DNA from: Rhodococcus qingshengii
Lineage (GTDB): Bacteria; Actinomycetota; Actinomycetes; Mycobacteriales; Mycobacteriaceae
Direction of reading: 5' to 3'
Assembly: GCF_021025955.1 (NCBI RefSeq)
Contig: NZ_JAJNCL010000003.1
Span: forward strand, 372,001-436,000
Length of the DNA stretch: 64,000 nucleotides
Shown here: in pieces, positions 32,643-43,075 of the stretch
Layout of the letters: every line of letters starts with the position of its first letter
How positions within the stretch are numbered: position 1 is the first letter of the stretch
Notes under the pieces: model-generated
Seen by the model: only the letters and a program-made list of their open reading frames with translations
Databases searched by the model: none
Told to the model about the DNA's origin: nothing
Position numbers and translations under genes: made by a program

Positions 32643-34286
32643 CTATTTGCCCACGCTGCCTGCTCGGCGACGCCTGACACGTTCCTCGGCTGCGGCCTCT
32701 TCGATGTCGAGTCCTTCCAATACGGTACGCAATACCTCGTCGTCGAGATCGCCCTCGTCACGTGCGGCGATCAGCGCAACTCGCTGCGAGCGCAGTGACT
32801 GATGCCGGAACTTGTCGAACAACGCTCCCGCGTTCCACAGGACAGCCTCGCGATCGGCGTCTTCGTCGACCTCCTGGAGTTGAAGCCTCGCCTGCATCGA
32901 ACGCCGCACACGTTCGACGATTGCCTGCAGTTCCTTTCCGTCGATCCCCGGCGGAGGGTGCGCCGCAGCGTCGGCCAACGCCTCCTCACCGGCCTTCCGA
33001 GAAATGTTGCGTGCCAACTCCATCTGTTCCTGCGTGCGCAACTGCTCGTAGGGATCCGCGACGTCGAGGCGACGAATCATGAACGGCAGAGTCGATCCCT
33101 GAATCAGCAAGGTCCCGACCGCGACGATGAACGCGATCGCCTGGATGACGCCGCGTCCGGGGAACGGCTCGCCGGACGAGAGCGCGAACGGAATACCGCC
33201 GGCGGCAGCAAGCGTGACGACGCCGCGCATACCCGCCCACGAGACCACCAGATTCTGTTTCCACGTCAGTTGATTCTCGCGATCGCGGCGCAGGGTTACA
33301 CCGAATCGAACACGCGAGTAACTCAGGAACAGCCACAGTGGCCGAATCACGATGACCACGGCCAGGACTGCGAGACCGTATGCGAACACGTGAAGCACCG
33401 GAAGCCCGTCGGCGACAACATCGTCGATCACGAAGCTCAGTTGTAGACCCATGTACGCAAAGACGAACATCTCGAGGAGAGTGTCCAGGCTCGACCACAC
33501 CGAGCGTTCCTGCAGTCTCGTCATGATCGACGCATCCGTCGAATAGTGCCCGATCACCAGGCCGGCTACCACGACGGCCAGAACACCGGACGCGTGCAGT
33601 TCTTCGGCGGCAAGGTACGCAGCGAACGGAAGCACCAGCCCCAAGCCGGTTTCGAGTGGAGAGTCGTACATGCGGGCGCGAACGAACTTGACGACGAACG
33701 CGAGCACCAAGCCGACGACGACGCCACCGATCACTTCGTACGCGAAGAACAGCAGGGGCGAATCTGTGGCAATTCGCGTTCCGGTCACTGCTGCGACAGC
33801 GACGGTGAAGAGCGTCAGCGCGGTGGCGTCGTTGACGAGTCCCTCGCCCGTCAGGATGGCGATGACCCGTTTCGGGAGCCCGAGTTTCTGACCGACCGCC
33901 ACCGCGCTGACGGCATCGGTCGGCGCGATCACGGCCCCGAGCACGAGGGCGGCGCCGATCGTGAACTCGGGCACCATCCATTCGGCGAAGAAGGCAACCA
34001 CGAACGCCGTCACCAACACCATTCCGACGCCGAGGCGCAGGATCGGGGCCAGGTTGCGTTTGAAGGTCGCTACCGAGAATTTGAGAGCGGCCGAGTAGAG
34101 CAGCGGCGGCAGGACCACACCGAGAATGACGTGGGGGTCGAGTTCGGGTCGCGGCATGCCGGGTATGAACGATGCGGCCGAACCTACCGCCACCAAAACC
34201 AGCGGGGCCTGCAGGTTTCGCCGATTGGACAGCCCGGTGACTGCGATGGCGGCAATGACAACCAGCAGAATCCAGGTGAAGTTCAC
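32643..34286 (-). CDS. Na+/H+ antiporter, CPA1 NhaP type
   Basis: 547 residues. About 12 helices followed by a 130-residue charged cytoplasmic tail. CPA1 landmarks: LPPLLYSAALKFS, the ion-site APTDAVSAVAV near 121-131, GEGLVNDATALTLF and SWAGMRGVVTLAAA. Exchanges Na+ (or K+) for protons for pH and salt balance. It lies 15 bases upstream of the lipase gene on the same strand, so read-through is possible. Confidence 0.92.
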   Translation of the reverse strand: MNFTWILLVVIAAIAVTGLSNRRNLQAPLVLVAVGSAASFIPGMPRPELDPHVILGVVLPPLLYSAALKFSVATFKRNLAPILRLGVGMVLVTAFVVAFFAEWMVPEFTIGAALVLGAVIAPTDAVSAVAVGQKLGLPKRVIAILTGEGLVNDATALTLFTVAVAAVTGTRIATDSPLLFFAYEVIGGVVVGLVLAFVVKFVRARMYDSPLETGLGLVLPFAAYLAAEELHASGVLAVVVAGLVIGHYSTDASIMTRLQERSVWSSLDTLLEMFVFAYMGLQLSFVIDDVVADGLPVLHVFAYGLAVLAVVIVIRPLWLFLSYSRVRFGVTLRRDRENQLTWKQNLVVSWAGMRGVVTLAAAGGIPFALSSGEPFPGRGVIQAIAFIVAVGTLLIQGSTLPFMIRRLDVADPYEQLRTQEQMELARNISRKAGEEALADAAAHPPPGIDGKELQAIVERVRRSMQARLQLQEVDEDADREAVLWNAGALFDKFRHQSLRSQRVALIAARDEGDLDDEVLRTVLEGLDIEEAAAEERVRRRRAGSVGK

Positions 34287-34336
34287 GCGTTCATTCTGCC
34301 CGCCGACCCTGGGAGTTCACCCAGCGGACGCACAGA

Positions 34337-34363
34337 AGCCCGCGACCTTTTCGGTTACGGGCT
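34337..34363. terminator. Hairpin between antiporter and small-gene ends
   Basis: AGCCCG (34337-34342) pairs with CGGGCT (34358-34363), extended inward by ACC/GGT. Two direct copies of ACGGTGTTACC follow at about 34371-34396. It lies upstream of the antiporter start and downstream of the small antitoxin-like gene, so it probably ends the latter. Confidence 0.45.
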
Positions 34364-34406
34364 CCTGAGCAACGGTGTTACCAAAACGGTGTTACCGAAT
34401 CCGGTA

Positions 34407-34598
34407 TTACTGCTTTTCGGGAACAGCCTTCTTGGCGGCCTCGGCTGCCTTGTCGATCTGATCGCCGTACTTGTTGCCGGTCTTGTCGTCGGCGATGTCG
34501 GCGACCTTGTCGATCGCGTCGTGAACCTTGTCGGAGTTCTCCGCTGCGAGCTCCTGGCCCTTTTCGACCAATCCCTTGACGTTGTCCAAGAAACCCAT
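34407..34598 (-). CDS. MT0933-like small antitoxin-family protein
   Basis: 63 residues: MGFLDNVKGLVEKGQELAAE, then an Asp/Lys-rich amphipathic helix ending in AAKKAVPEKQ. It matches the pattern of the MT0933_antitox family (small, highly charged, helical). No toxin-like partner is adjacent, so it may be an orphan antitoxin or simply an abundant stress protein. An AGAGGAC element precedes the ATG. Confidence 0.82.
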   Translation of the reverse strand: MGFLDNVKGLVEKGQELAAENSDKVHDAIDKVADIADDKTGNKYGDQIDKAAEAAKKAVPEKQ

Positions 34599-34777
34599 GT
34601 CCGTGTCCTCTCCCGGTGCTGACGCACATCCTTCGGCGGAATCATTCCTCCGCGCCCTTCGATTCTCACAGGTCGACGGCCTCTGCGCCAGAAAGCACGT
34701 CCGTGCGCACGAGCCGCGCGATACTCGAGGTAGCGTTAACCCGCCAATAGCTGATTGACCACCCATCGACTCGACAG

Positions 34778-35920
34778 GTGCCCGGTTTGAATGCAGGACT
34801 GCGCGGGACGGGGAGCAACCTCCACCCGACGCGTGAACTGCTTTCTCGTTGGTGGTCAGACCACAATGATTTCTCCTGGCTCCCCCGGTTCCTCGACGTC
34901 CGCGGGCTGACCGTTCCCGGACGCAAGTTGGTTGCCGTGTGGTGTTTCCTCTTCGCCCTGATCGCGGCGACCATGCAGTTGAGCCGCTTCGGTTCCGACA
35001 CTGCCCTTGCACGATCGGTCCTCGCTGTCGGAACGATCAGCGGGATCTACGCGGGATGCCGTTGGGCACGAAACGAATCGTGGCCCACCTGGCAACAATC
35101 AGTGGCCTTTGTCGTGTGGGCCGACCTGTGGCTCGCCGTCTCTCTCCTCTTCGCCGTACGCACCGCTTTCGTCGGGACCATCGGCTGCATCCTGTTCATC
35201 ATGATCGGCTTCTACGCGGCGATTGTTCACAGCCCTCGCGTTGCCATCAGTCACATCGGCTGGGCTCTTGCTGTCTGTACGACGCTCGCTGCCATGGCGA
35301 TGTCCGAGCCGGTCAACGACAACTGGGTGGTCGCGAACCTCTATCTGATGGTTGCCGGTGTGGTTTTCTCCACCGCCTGGATTCTGCAGATCGTCTGGCT
35401 GCGCCTGACCGACGACGCACGCAACGCCCACCGGGACTACCTCACCGCGACACTCAATCGCCGCGGACTCCAGGACGAGGCGCAGCATCTGCTGCGCAGT
35501 GATCGAACGCAGGCACTGATCGCACTACTCATCGACGTCGACTCGTTCAAGAACCTCAACGACACACACGGCCACGTCGCGGGCGACGATGCGTTGACGG
35601 CTGTCGCCGACCGCCTCATCGCTGCCGCCGGACCCGATGCGGTGGTGGCGCGAATCGGCGGGGACGAGTTCGTCGTCCTGCGCGGAGTCGATCGAGGAGA
35701 TATCGAACAGGTCGCCACCGAGATTCATTCAGCGGTCTCGTCCGACTCCGATCCCTATCCTGTTTCCGCCAGTACCGGTGTCAGCGTCTATCTGAGTCGC
35801 GAGACGGACTTACCGGATCGAGCTGTCAACGACCTGATCGAGCACGCAGACAATGCGATGTACCGGGCCAAGAAGCGCGGCGGCGATCGCATTGCCTGGG
35901 TGCAGATGTTCAGGCGCTGA
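34778..35920 (+). CDS. Membrane-bound diguanylate cyclase
   Basis: 380 residues. Six or seven hydrophobic segments in residues 48-210, then a GGDEF domain (about 217-378) with intact GGDEF at 294-298 and metal-binding Asp253/Asp255 in LLIDVDSFKNLND. It should make c-di-GMP from GTP. The RxxD inhibitory site five residues before GGDEF is missing, so product inhibition may be weak. The GTG start has no clear RBS; a TTG nine bases later is an alternative. Confidence 0.88.
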   Translation: MPGLNAGLRGTGSNLHPTRELLSRWWSDHNDFSWLPRFLDVRGLTVPGRKLVAVWCFLFALIAATMQLSRFGSDTALARSVLAVGTISGIYAGCRWARNESWPTWQQSVAFVVWADLWLAVSLLFAVRTAFVGTIGCILFIMIGFYAAIVHSPRVAISHIGWALAVCTTLAAMAMSEPVNDNWVVANLYLMVAGVVFSTAWILQIVWLRLTDDARNAHRDYLTATLNRRGLQDEAQHLLRSDRTQALIALLIDVDSFKNLNDTHGHVAGDDALTAVADRLIAAAGPDAVVARIGGDEFVVLRGVDRGDIEQVATEIHSAVSSDSDPYPVSASTGVSVYLSRETDLPDRAVNDLIEHADNAMYRAKKRGGDRIAWVQMFRR

Positions 35921-35925
35921 ACTGG

Positions 35926-38430
35926 TTACTCGCTGTGAGCACGGTGATGCTCGCCGGGTAGGTCGTCAGGCGTGGCGAACATCTTCCGCTTCTCCCCGTG
36001 AATACGTGCACTGATCCACCACGAGAGTTCCACCAGTACAACGCCGATCGCGCCGAGGGTGATCGCGAGCGTCGTCGCAGCGACGTTGCTCGGATCCAGT
36101 TTGAAGAACTCTCGGGTGAACGGCAGAGCAAACAGAATCAGATAGCCGGCCACCGATCCACCGATCAGAACGAGCTTCCACCAGACGTACGGCCTGGCCA
36201 CAACCGCCAGAACCCACACGGCGATCATGATCAACGTGATGAGCGCGCTGGTTCCGGCCTGGATCTTCTGGGTCTCCGTCTGGTCCGGACCTTGGTAGGC
36301 CAGCACGTAGGAGATGAACGTGGTGATGCCGATGATCAGACCGGACGGCAGCGCCAAGCGCATGACGCGGGAGACGAACCCAGTTCGCGCGCGCTCGTTG
36401 TTGGGTGCCAGAGACAAGATGAAGGCCGGGATACCGATCGTGAACCACGCTGCGATCGTGACGTGGCGGGGTAGGAACGGGTACGGCAGCGGTTCGAAGT
36501 CGAAGGCCTGGGACAGGACGCCGGTGATACCGATCAGGAATGCGAGTACCACCGAGTAGACGGTCTTGGTCAGGAACAGATTCGACACGCGCTCGATGTT
36601 GCCGATCACTCGGCGGCCTTCCGCGACGACGTACGGAAGCGTCGCGAACTTGTTGTCCAGCAGCACGATCTGGGCCACCGCTCGCGTGGCCGGGCTACCC
36701 GAGCCCATCGAGACTCCGATGTCGGCGTCTTTGAGGGCGAGAACGTCGTTGACGCCGTCACCGGTCATCGCGACGGTATGTCCGCGAGACTGCAAGGCCG
36801 CGACCATTTCCCGCTTCTGATCCGGCCGCACGCGACCGAACGTCGTTGCGCCGTCGAGCGTGTCCGCCAGCTTTTCCTGATCGCTGGGCAGCTCCCGTGC
36901 ATCGATCGGACGGTCGCCACCTTCGAGTCCGAGTGACCCGGCAACGGCGCCGACGGAAACCGCGTTGTCGCCGGAAATGACCTTGACCGCGACCTTCTGG
37001 CTGGCGAAGTACTCCAACGTCTCCTGTGCGTCCGGACGCACCTTCTGCTCGAGTACGACCAGAGCTTCGGGGGTGACGGTGCCCGGTGCGTCGGCGTCGT
37101 CGACGGGGAGGTCGCTGCTGCCGAGCATGAGGACACGAAGCCCGCTCGATCCCACTTCTTCGGCCTTGCGGGCCATTTCCGAGTCGGGATCGAGCAGCAC
37201 GTCCGGGGCACCGAGTACCCAGTTGCCGTTACTGCCGTACGACTGGCCGCTCCACTTCTTCGCCGAGGAGAACGGCGCCACCGCGGTGGCTTCACCCCAG
37301 CCGGGATCGTCGGAGAGCGACTCGCGAATCGCCAGCACACTCGCGTTGGGGCGAGGGTCGGACGCAGCCATCGCGCTCAACGCGGACTTGACCGCAGACT
37401 CCCCCGAACCGCCCTGTGCGACATCGACCTCGGACAGACGCATACCGTTCTCGGTCAGGGTTCCGGTCTTGTCCGCGCACACGACGTCGACACGGGCCAA
37501 GCCTTCGATCGCCGGCAACTCCTGAACGAGGCACTGGCGCTTGCCCAATCGGATGACGCCGACCGCAAACGCGATGGAGGTCATCAGCACCAGGCCTTCG
37601 GGAACCATCGGAACCAGCGCTGCCACCATGCCGTTGAGTGCCGGTCGGATCGGCAGGCCGATGGTGAAGAGTTGATTGAAAATGATCAGCGCACCCGCCG
37701 GAATCATCAGGTAGGTGATGAATTTCAGGATCTTGTCGATACCGCTGCGCAGTTCCGAGTGCACGAGAGTAAACTTGCTCGCCTCTTCGGCAAGCTTGGC
37801 CGCGTATGCATCGCCGCCGACCTTGGTGGCTCGGTATGCGCCACTGCCCGCGGCAACAAAACTGCCCGACAACACTTGCTGGCCACTCGCCTTGTGAACC
37901 GGATCGGCTTCACCCGTGAGGAGCGATTCGTCGACCTCGAGTGCGGCGGAACTGACCACTTCGCCGTCGACGACTATCTGGTCACCGGACCCGAGTTCGA
38001 TAATGTCGTCGAGCACAACGTCTTTGGGTGCCATTGCCACGGCGACGCCGTCACGCCTGACCATCGGCTTGGCCTGACTCACGATGGCCAGTGCGTCGAG
38101 CGTGCGCTTGGCGCGGATCTCCTGGATGATGCCGATACCGCTGTTCGCGATGATCAACAACCCGAACATGCCGTCGATGATCGAGCCCGTCGCGAGCACG
38201 ATCACCAACAACACGGTCAGGATCGCGTTGATGCGAGTGAAGACGTTGCCGCGAATGATGTCCTTGACCGAGCGAGACGCCCGATCCGGCACGTCGTTGG
38301 TTTGCCCCGACGCTATCCGGGCCGCAACCTGATCGGCGGTCAAACCGCGGGCGACGTCGACGTCGTCCGGCAATCGCTCAGTGGCTACCGCCACTGCTGT
38401 CTCTTCTGAACTGGTGTGCTCGTGAGCCAT
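35926..38430 (-). CDS. ctpE: CtpE-like P-type cation ATPase
   Basis: 834 residues from the ATG at 38430. P-type ATPase hallmarks: LLTGEADP actuator, catalytic Asp320 in [24 protein letters not shown] in M4, [17 protein letters not shown] hinge and about 10 membrane helices. Overall pattern and the short N-terminus match mycobacterial CtpE, a Ca2+ importer important under calcium limitation. The ion is assigned by family resemblance only. It converges with the diguanylate cyclase gene with five bases between the stops. Confidence 0.88.
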   Translation of the reverse strand: MAHEHTSSEETAVAVATERLPDDVDVARGLTADQVAARIASGQTNDVPDRASRSVKDIIRGNVFTRINAILTVLLVIVLATGSIIDGMFGLLIIANSGIGIIQEIRAKRTLDALAIVSQAKPMVRRDGVAVAMAPKDVVLDDIIELGSGDQIVVDGEVVSSAALEVDESLLTGEADPVHKASGQQVLSGSFVAAGSGAYRATKVGGDAYAAKLAEEASKFTLVHSELRSGIDKILKFITYLMIPAGALIIFNQLFTIGLPIRPALNGMVAALVPMVPEGLVLMTSIAFAVGVIRLGKRQCLVQELPAIEGLARVDVVCADKTGTLTENGMRLSEVDVAQGGSGESAVKSALSAMAASDPRPNASVLAIRESLSDDPGWGEATAVAPFSSAKKWSGQSYGSNGNWVLGAPDVLLDPDSEMARKAEEVGSSGLRVLMLGSSDLPVDDADAPGTVTPEALVVLEQKVRPDAQETLEYFASQKVAVKVISGDNAVSVGAVAGSLGLEGGDRPIDARELPSDQEKLADTLDGATTFGRVRPDQKREMVAALQSRGHTVAMTGDGVNDVLALKDADIGVSMGSGSPATRAVAQIVLLDNKFATLPYVVAEGRRVIGNIERVSNLFLTKTVYSVVLAFLIGITGVLSQAFDFEPLPYPFLPRHVTIAAWFTIGIPAFILSLAPNNERARTGFVSRVMRLALPSGLIIGITTFISYVLAYQGPDQTETQKIQAGTSALITLIMIAVWVLAVVARPYVWWKLVLIGGSVAGYLILFALPFTREFFKLDPSNVAATTLAITLGAIGVVLVELSWWISARIHGEKRKMFATPDDLPGEHHRAHSE

Positions 38431-38506
38431 GGTCAAAGATTACGCACCCGGAGCAACTAATCAGGGTTCGACTCGACGGGCAACCACGTCCGCGGCCCTT
38501 CTCCGC

Positions 38507-39622
38507 TCAGCCCAGTGGTATCCACCACTTCGACGGAGGTGTCGGCGACAACGCGTCGATCCTGCCGCCCGGCATCGGAACCGACACGGTCGTGCCTGCC
38601 TCTGCGGCCGACTCGTTGAGGCGAATGATCGGCTCCGACCACGAGTGAAACGCGAGGTTGAAGGTCGCCCAGTGAATCGGGACGAATACACCGCGCGAAC
38701 CGTCGCCCTTGTTGAGGTCGAGGTGCGTCTGCACCGCCTCTTCGGGATTCATGTGAATGTCCGGCCAGCGCACGTCGTACGCGCCGACGGGGAGAAGCGT
38801 CAGATCGAACGGCCCGTACGTTGCACCCAACTGTTCGAATCGGGACGTGTATCCGCTGTCACCGCCGAAGAAGACCCGGTGCTCGGGACCGGCGAACACC
38901 CACGACGCCCACTGAGTCGTGTTCCGAACAAGACCACGACCGGAGAAGTGACGAGCCTCGGTGCACGTGAGAACCAGGTCGCCGACTTTTGTCGACTCGT
39001 CCCAGTCCAATTCCACGATCCGGTTCTCGGGCACCTTCCAGTGCCGCAGGTGAGCCCCGATACCGATCGGCACGACAAACGGAGCAGTCTGGGTACGAGT
39101 CAGCGTCTTGACCGTAGCCATGTCGAGATGGTCGTAGTGATCGTGAGAGATGACTATCGCATCTACTGCAGGCAGTTCGGTCAATGCCACCGGAGTGGGG
39201 TGCATCCGTGCGGGACCTACTGTGGCCGAGGGTGATACGCGCTCGCTCCACACCGGATCGGCGAGAACACGGTAACCGTCGACCTCGACGAGAACGCTCG
39301 AATGGCCATACCACGTCACCGCTGCGTCGCCGGCTACCGCCGGTGCCAGCGGAGTGGCCAACGGAATCGGCTGACGCGGCCGACCCGTCGACCCTCGCGT
39401 TGCCATCGACTTGAACATTCCGGCATCAGTGCCCGGCACCAGTGTGCTGCTGGGCTCCGAGTTGTGGAACTGGCGGTCCCGATATCGCGGAGACATCGCC
39501 GCATACGGTTGCACCGTGTTTCGCGATGCCCCGATCTGCGTCGGGATTCCCCATGCGGCTCGCGCCACCCACCCCGTCGCCGCGGCAACAGCAGCAACTC
39601 CGAGAACCGTCGTCTTCTTCAT
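38507..39622 (-). CDS. Metallo-beta-lactamase-fold hydrolase, NAPE-PLD like
   Basis: 371 residues. An N-terminal signal-anchor (TVLGVAAVAAATGWVARAAW) precedes an MBL fold with the zinc motif H160-D-H162-Y-D164-H165, a HFSGRG segment, FGGDSGYT and a late HWATFNLAFHSW motif. The pattern fits Lactamase_B_2 / N-acyl-phosphatidylethanolamine phospholipase D-like enzymes. A membrane-lipid phosphodiesterase is possible; the substrate is unknown. Confidence 0.85.
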   Translation of the reverse strand: MKKTTVLGVAAVAAATGWVARAAWGIPTQIGASRNTVQPYAAMSPRYRDRQFHNSEPSSTLVPGTDAGMFKSMATRGSTGRPRQPIPLATPLAPAVAGDAAVTWYGHSSVLVEVDGYRVLADPVWSERVSPSATVGPARMHPTPVALTELPAVDAIVISHDHYDHLDMATVKTLTRTQTAPFVVPIGIGAHLRHWKVPENRIVELDWDESTKVGDLVLTCTEARHFSGRGLVRNTTQWASWVFAGPEHRVFFGGDSGYTSRFEQLGATYGPFDLTLLPVGAYDVRWPDIHMNPEEAVQTHLDLNKGDGSRGVFVPIHWATFNLAFHSWSEPIIRLNESAAEAGTTVSVPMPGGRIDALSPTPPSKWWIPLG

Positions 39623-39661
39623 TCAGACGAGCGTAGCCACTATCCGTCCTGCGTGCCCGGC

Positions 39662-39683
39662 GCCTGTTTACCCTGCAACAGGC
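39662..39683. terminator. Short hairpin at enoyl-CoA hydratase stop
   Basis: GCCTGTT (39662-39668) pairs with AACAGGC (39677-39683) around an 8-base loop, just after the enoyl-CoA hydratase stop codon and before the MBL-fold gene on the same strand. A TTT run follows only on the plus strand. Confidence 0.35.
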
Positions 39684-39684
39684 T

Positions 39685-40416
39685 TTACTTGCCCTTGAAT
39701 ACGGGAGGGCGGTTCTCGATGCGGGCAGCGCGGGCTTCCTGGACGTCCTCGCTGAGCCAGGCGGCGTGAAGAGCGTCGAGCTGCTCGGGAGACTGCTCCT
39801 CCATGGTGCCGTCGTCGTTGAGGACCATCTTCATGTGCCGCAACGACAGCGGTGCGAGATTGGCGATGCGGTGTGCCCATTCCTGGGCGTCGTCGAGGGT
39901 GCCGATTTTGTTGGCGAGGCCCCGAGTGAAGGCTTCCTCAGCGCCGATCTGTTCGATACCGAGCAGGATGGTGCGCGCGGGACCGCCGCCGACCAGCGAC
40001 GCGAGCCGACGCATCGTCCACTTGTCCACCGAGACACCGAGGGTGGCTGCCGGGATTCCGAAACGAGCGCTCGGCGCCACGACGCGCAGATCCGACGCGA
40101 TGGCCAGCTGCGTCCCGGCGCCGATGGCCGGACCGTTGACGGCAGCGATGACCGGGATGGGCGCCGTGTCGATAGAGCGAAGCATCTCGAACAGGCGATC
40201 GGTGAAGCCCTCCATGTAGACGTCGCCGGAGAGATCTGCCCCTGCGCAGAATGCCGATCCTTCACCGGTGATGACGACGACGTGCGCATGCTCGGCGACT
40301 GCTGCGTTCATCGCGTCCCGAATCGCAATGCAGAGTTCCGCGCTGAGTGCATTGCGACGCTCGTGACGCTGCAACTCGATGGTCACGACGTTGCCGTCAC
40401 GGGAGAACCCGATCAT
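39685..40416 (-). CDS. Enoyl-CoA hydratase/isomerase family protein
   Basis: 243 residues, crotonase fold. Landmarks: HERRNALSAELC, the oxyanion segment SAFCAGADL, AAVNGPAIGAGTQLAIASDL and FGIPAATLGVSVDKWTMRRL. The second catalytic Glu of true hydratases is not obvious (VSVDKW replaces the usual E-containing loop), so the reaction may be a related CoA-thioester chemistry. A plain housekeeping beta-oxidation role is likely. Divergent from the flavin monooxygenase gene. Confidence 0.87.
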   Translation of the reverse strand: MIGFSRDGNVVTIELQRHERRNALSAELCIAIRDAMNAAVAEHAHVVVITGEGSAFCAGADLSGDVYMEGFTDRLFEMLRSIDTAPIPVIAAVNGPAIGAGTQLAIASDLRVVAPSARFGIPAATLGVSVDKWTMRRLASLVGGGPARTILLGIEQIGAEEAFTRGLANKIGTLDDAQEWAHRIANLAPLSLRHMKMVLNDDGTMEEQSPEQLDALHAAWLSEDVQEARAARIENRPPVFKGK

Positions 40417-40528
40417 GTCCGCTCACTTTCGTTTCTGGAAGGCTCGACACAGGGATGTTCCGAGGCGCCGATACCGTCCGCATACTTCTCTGCAGCTAAG
40501 TTCTGTACATCAGGAGGTTAGATTACCG

Positions 40529-41632
40529 ATGAGTACAGACGACCTTGCCTCACAGGAACCGCACCCGGTTGACGTGGTGGTGATCGGCGCCGGACAGGCC
40601 GGACTCTCCGCCGCGTACTACCTGCGCAAGTTCGGAATCGAACCCGAATCGGGTTTCGTGGTGCTCGATCATGCGTCCGGGCCGGGCGGGGCGTGGCAGT
40701 TCCGCTGGCCGAGCCTGACACTGAGCACCGTCAACGGTGTGCATGATCTCCCGGGAATGTCCTTCGCGGAAACCACCGGCACCGACGCGGAACAGGTGCC
40801 TGCATCCGTCGCGGTCCCCCACTACTTCGAACTGTACGAAAAGCAATTCGAACTTCCCGTCCACCGCCCGGTGCACACACGAGTGGTGTGCCCGAGGGAA
40901 GAGCGACTGCGGATCGAGACCGACCACGGAGTGTTCGCGGCGCGAGGCTTGATCAATGCGACAGGAACCTGGGAGCGGCCCTTCATCCCCCACTATCGCG
41001 GGGCCGAATCATTTCGTGGCCGACAACTCCACACGAAGGACTATCGAACCGCCGCGGAGTTCGAGGGCAAACATGTGATCGTGGTCGGCGGCGGTATCTC
41101 GGCCGTCCAACTGCTCGACGAGATCTCACGCGTCACGACGACTACCTGGGTGACGCGTCGTGAACCGGAGTTCCGCGACGAGCCGTTCACTCCGGACATC
41201 GGCCGCGCCGCGGTTGCCATGGTCGAGGATCGTGTACGACGCGGTCTGCCTCCGGGATCCGTCGTTTCGGTGACCGGTCTCCCGGTGACACCGGCCATCC
41301 GCGCAGCGCGAGAGCGCGGTGTCATGAATCGACTCCCGATGTTCTCCGAAATCCTTCCGAACGGCGTGAAGTGGGCCGACGGTACTGTCATCGATGCCGA
41401 TGCGATCCTGTGGTGCACCGGTTTTCGCAGCTCACTGGATCACCTGGCACCTCTGCACCTGCGAGGACCAGGTGGCGGAATACCGATGACCGGGCGCCTC
41501 GCCACGCAGATCGAAGCCGACCCTCGCGTGCATCTGGTGGGATACGGGCCGTCGTCGTCGACGATCGGAGCCAACCGCGCCGGCCAAGCTGCCGCCCGCG
41601 AACTGACGTCTTACCTGGGAATCGGCGAATGA
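40529..41632 (+). CDS. Flavin-dependent monooxygenase-like protein
   Basis: 367 residues from the ATG at 40529, preceded by AGGAGG 11 bases upstream. FAD-binding VVVIGAGQAGLSAAYYLRKF at 14-33, a second nucleotide motif VIVVGGGISAVQLLDE near 175-190, and an ATG-type NATGTWERPFIP segment. This fits small trimethylamine/YUC-like FAD/NAD(P)H oxygenases. The stop overlaps the phospholipase D-like gene (ATGA), so the two are co-translated. The substrate is unknown. Confidence 0.87.
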   Translation: MSTDDLASQEPHPVDVVVIGAGQAGLSAAYYLRKFGIEPESGFVVLDHASGPGGAWQFRWPSLTLSTVNGVHDLPGMSFAETTGTDAEQVPASVAVPHYFELYEKQFELPVHRPVHTRVVCPREERLRIETDHGVFAARGLINATGTWERPFIPHYRGAESFRGRQLHTKDYRTAAEFEGKHVIVVGGGISAVQLLDEISRVTTTTWVTRREPEFRDEPFTPDIGRAAVAMVEDRVRRGLPPGSVVSVTGLPVTPAIRAARERGVMNRLPMFSEILPNGVKWADGTVIDADAILWCTGFRSSLDHLAPLHLRGPGGGIPMTGRLATQIEADPRVHLVGYGPSSSTIGANRAGQAAARELTSYLGIGE

Positions 41633-43071
41633 ACAGAATTCTTGTTCCGGGCGAAACCTGCTGGCGCATCGAGCCGGCCGACAATCTGGCCTGCATCGTC
41701 GACGCCGCTGACTACTTTCATCACGCGAAGTCCGCAATGCTGCAAGCCGAGAAGCGAATCATGTTGATCGGCTGGGATTTCGACACGCGCATCAAACTCG
41801 AGCCAGGCAAGCAGACGCTCGACGGCCCCAACCGATTGGGGATGTTCCTCCGCTGGCTCGTCCGCGAGAAAACCGATCTCGAAATCCTCGTACTCAAATG
41901 GAACATCGGCGCCTTCACCGCAATTGGGCGCGGCATGACTCCCGTCTTCGTGTCCAACTGGTTGACCGACGAGCGTCTTCGGTTCGAGATCGACGGCGCC
42001 CATCCAGTGGGCGCGGCGCACCATCAGAAGATCATCGTCATCGACGACGCTCTGGCGTTCTGCGGCGGCATCGACATGACGGTGGACCGCTGGGACACCT
42101 CGGATCACGTCGACCGAAACGATTACCGAATCACGCCGAGCGGAAGGCGTTACGGCCCCTGGCATGACGCGACCACGGCGGTCGACGGCAATGCGGCGGC
42201 GGCCATCGGCGAATTGGCGCGGGCACGCTGGAAATCCGCAACCGGCGAGGATCTGACACCGGTCGAGAGCACTGCGACTCCGTGGCCCGTGAATCTGGCG
42301 CCCACCTTGCGGGTTGTCGACGTAGCCGTCGCCAGAACGCTGCCGGAACTCGGCGAACGCATCGAGGTACGCGAGATCGAGGCGCTCTATCTCGCGGCCA
42401 TCGCCGGGGCCGAACACACGCTGTACATCGAAAGCCAGTACCTCGCCTCACGCACGCTGGCAGAGGCGATTGCCGCGCGCCTGCGTGAGGACGACGGACC
42501 GGAGATCGTTCTGGTCATTCCGCGCAATGCCGACGGATGGCTGGAACAAAAGGCGATGGACGGAGCGCGCCACGACCTGTTGCATCTGCTGTGGTCCGCC
42601 GATATCCATGACCGGTTCGGTGCGTTTTATCCCGTGACCTGTTCTGGCGCACCTATTTACGTACACGCCAAGGTTCTCGTGATGGACGATCGCCTCCTGC
42701 GAATCGGGTCGTCGAACCTCAACAACCGTTCGATGGGCTTCGATACGGAGTGTGACATCGCCGTCGAATCCGACGACGACGCGGACGTCGAGTTGCGGGC
42801 CTCGATCATCGGTTTGAGGCGCCGTCTACTCAGCGAGCACCTCGACGTCACCGAGGAAGAAGTCGACGACGCGTTGGGTGAGCAGTCACTGTTGTCGACG
42901 GTTCGCGCTCTCTCGACCTCCGACGCCCGCAGTCTGCGCGAATTCGACCGGAACACAGTGGACGGCGAAGACCACGTGCTCGCTGAAAACGCGCTGATGG
43001 ATCCCGAGCGCACGCCGCCCAGACTGAGCGACCGAATCGAGGGATTCCGTCGTCTGCTCGGTAAACGCTGA
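41629..43071 (+). CDS. Phospholipase D-family protein
   Basis: 480 residues from the ATG at 41629, overlapping the monooxygenase stop. Two HKD motifs: H132-x-K134-x4-D139 in HHQKIIVIDDALAFCGG and H346-x-K348-x4-D353 in HAKVLVMDDRLLRIGSSN, the second followed by NNRSMGFDTE. Both catalytic halves are intact, so it can be an active phosphodiesterase or transphosphatidylase acting on phospholipids. There is no signal peptide. Coupling to a flavin oxygenase is unusual and unexplained. Confidence 0.9.
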   Translation: MNRILVPGETCWRIEPADNLACIVDAADYFHHAKSAMLQAEKRIMLIGWDFDTRIKLEPGKQTLDGPNRLGMFLRWLVREKTDLEILVLKWNIGAFTAIGRGMTPVFVSNWLTDERLRFEIDGAHPVGAAHHQKIIVIDDALAFCGGIDMTVDRWDTSDHVDRNDYRITPSGRRYGPWHDATTAVDGNAAAAIGELARARWKSATGEDLTPVESTATPWPVNLAPTLRVVDVAVARTLPELGERIEVREIEALYLAAIAGAEHTLYIESQYLASRTLAEAIAARLREDDGPEIVLVIPRNADGWLEQKAMDGARHDLLHLLWSADIHDRFGAFYPVTCSGAPIYVHAKVLVMDDRLLRIGSSNLNNRSMGFDTECDIAVESDDDADVELRASIIGLRRRLLSEHLDVTEEEVDDALGEQSLLSTVRALSTSDARSLREFDRNTVDGEDHVLAENALMDPERTPPRLSDRIEGFRRLLGKR

Positions 43072-43075
43072 GACA

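Noticed and set aside
34407..34598. Toxin-antitoxin pair with the MT0933-like protein
   Set aside because: No toxin-like gene on either side; neighbours are an antiporter and a diguanylate cyclase.
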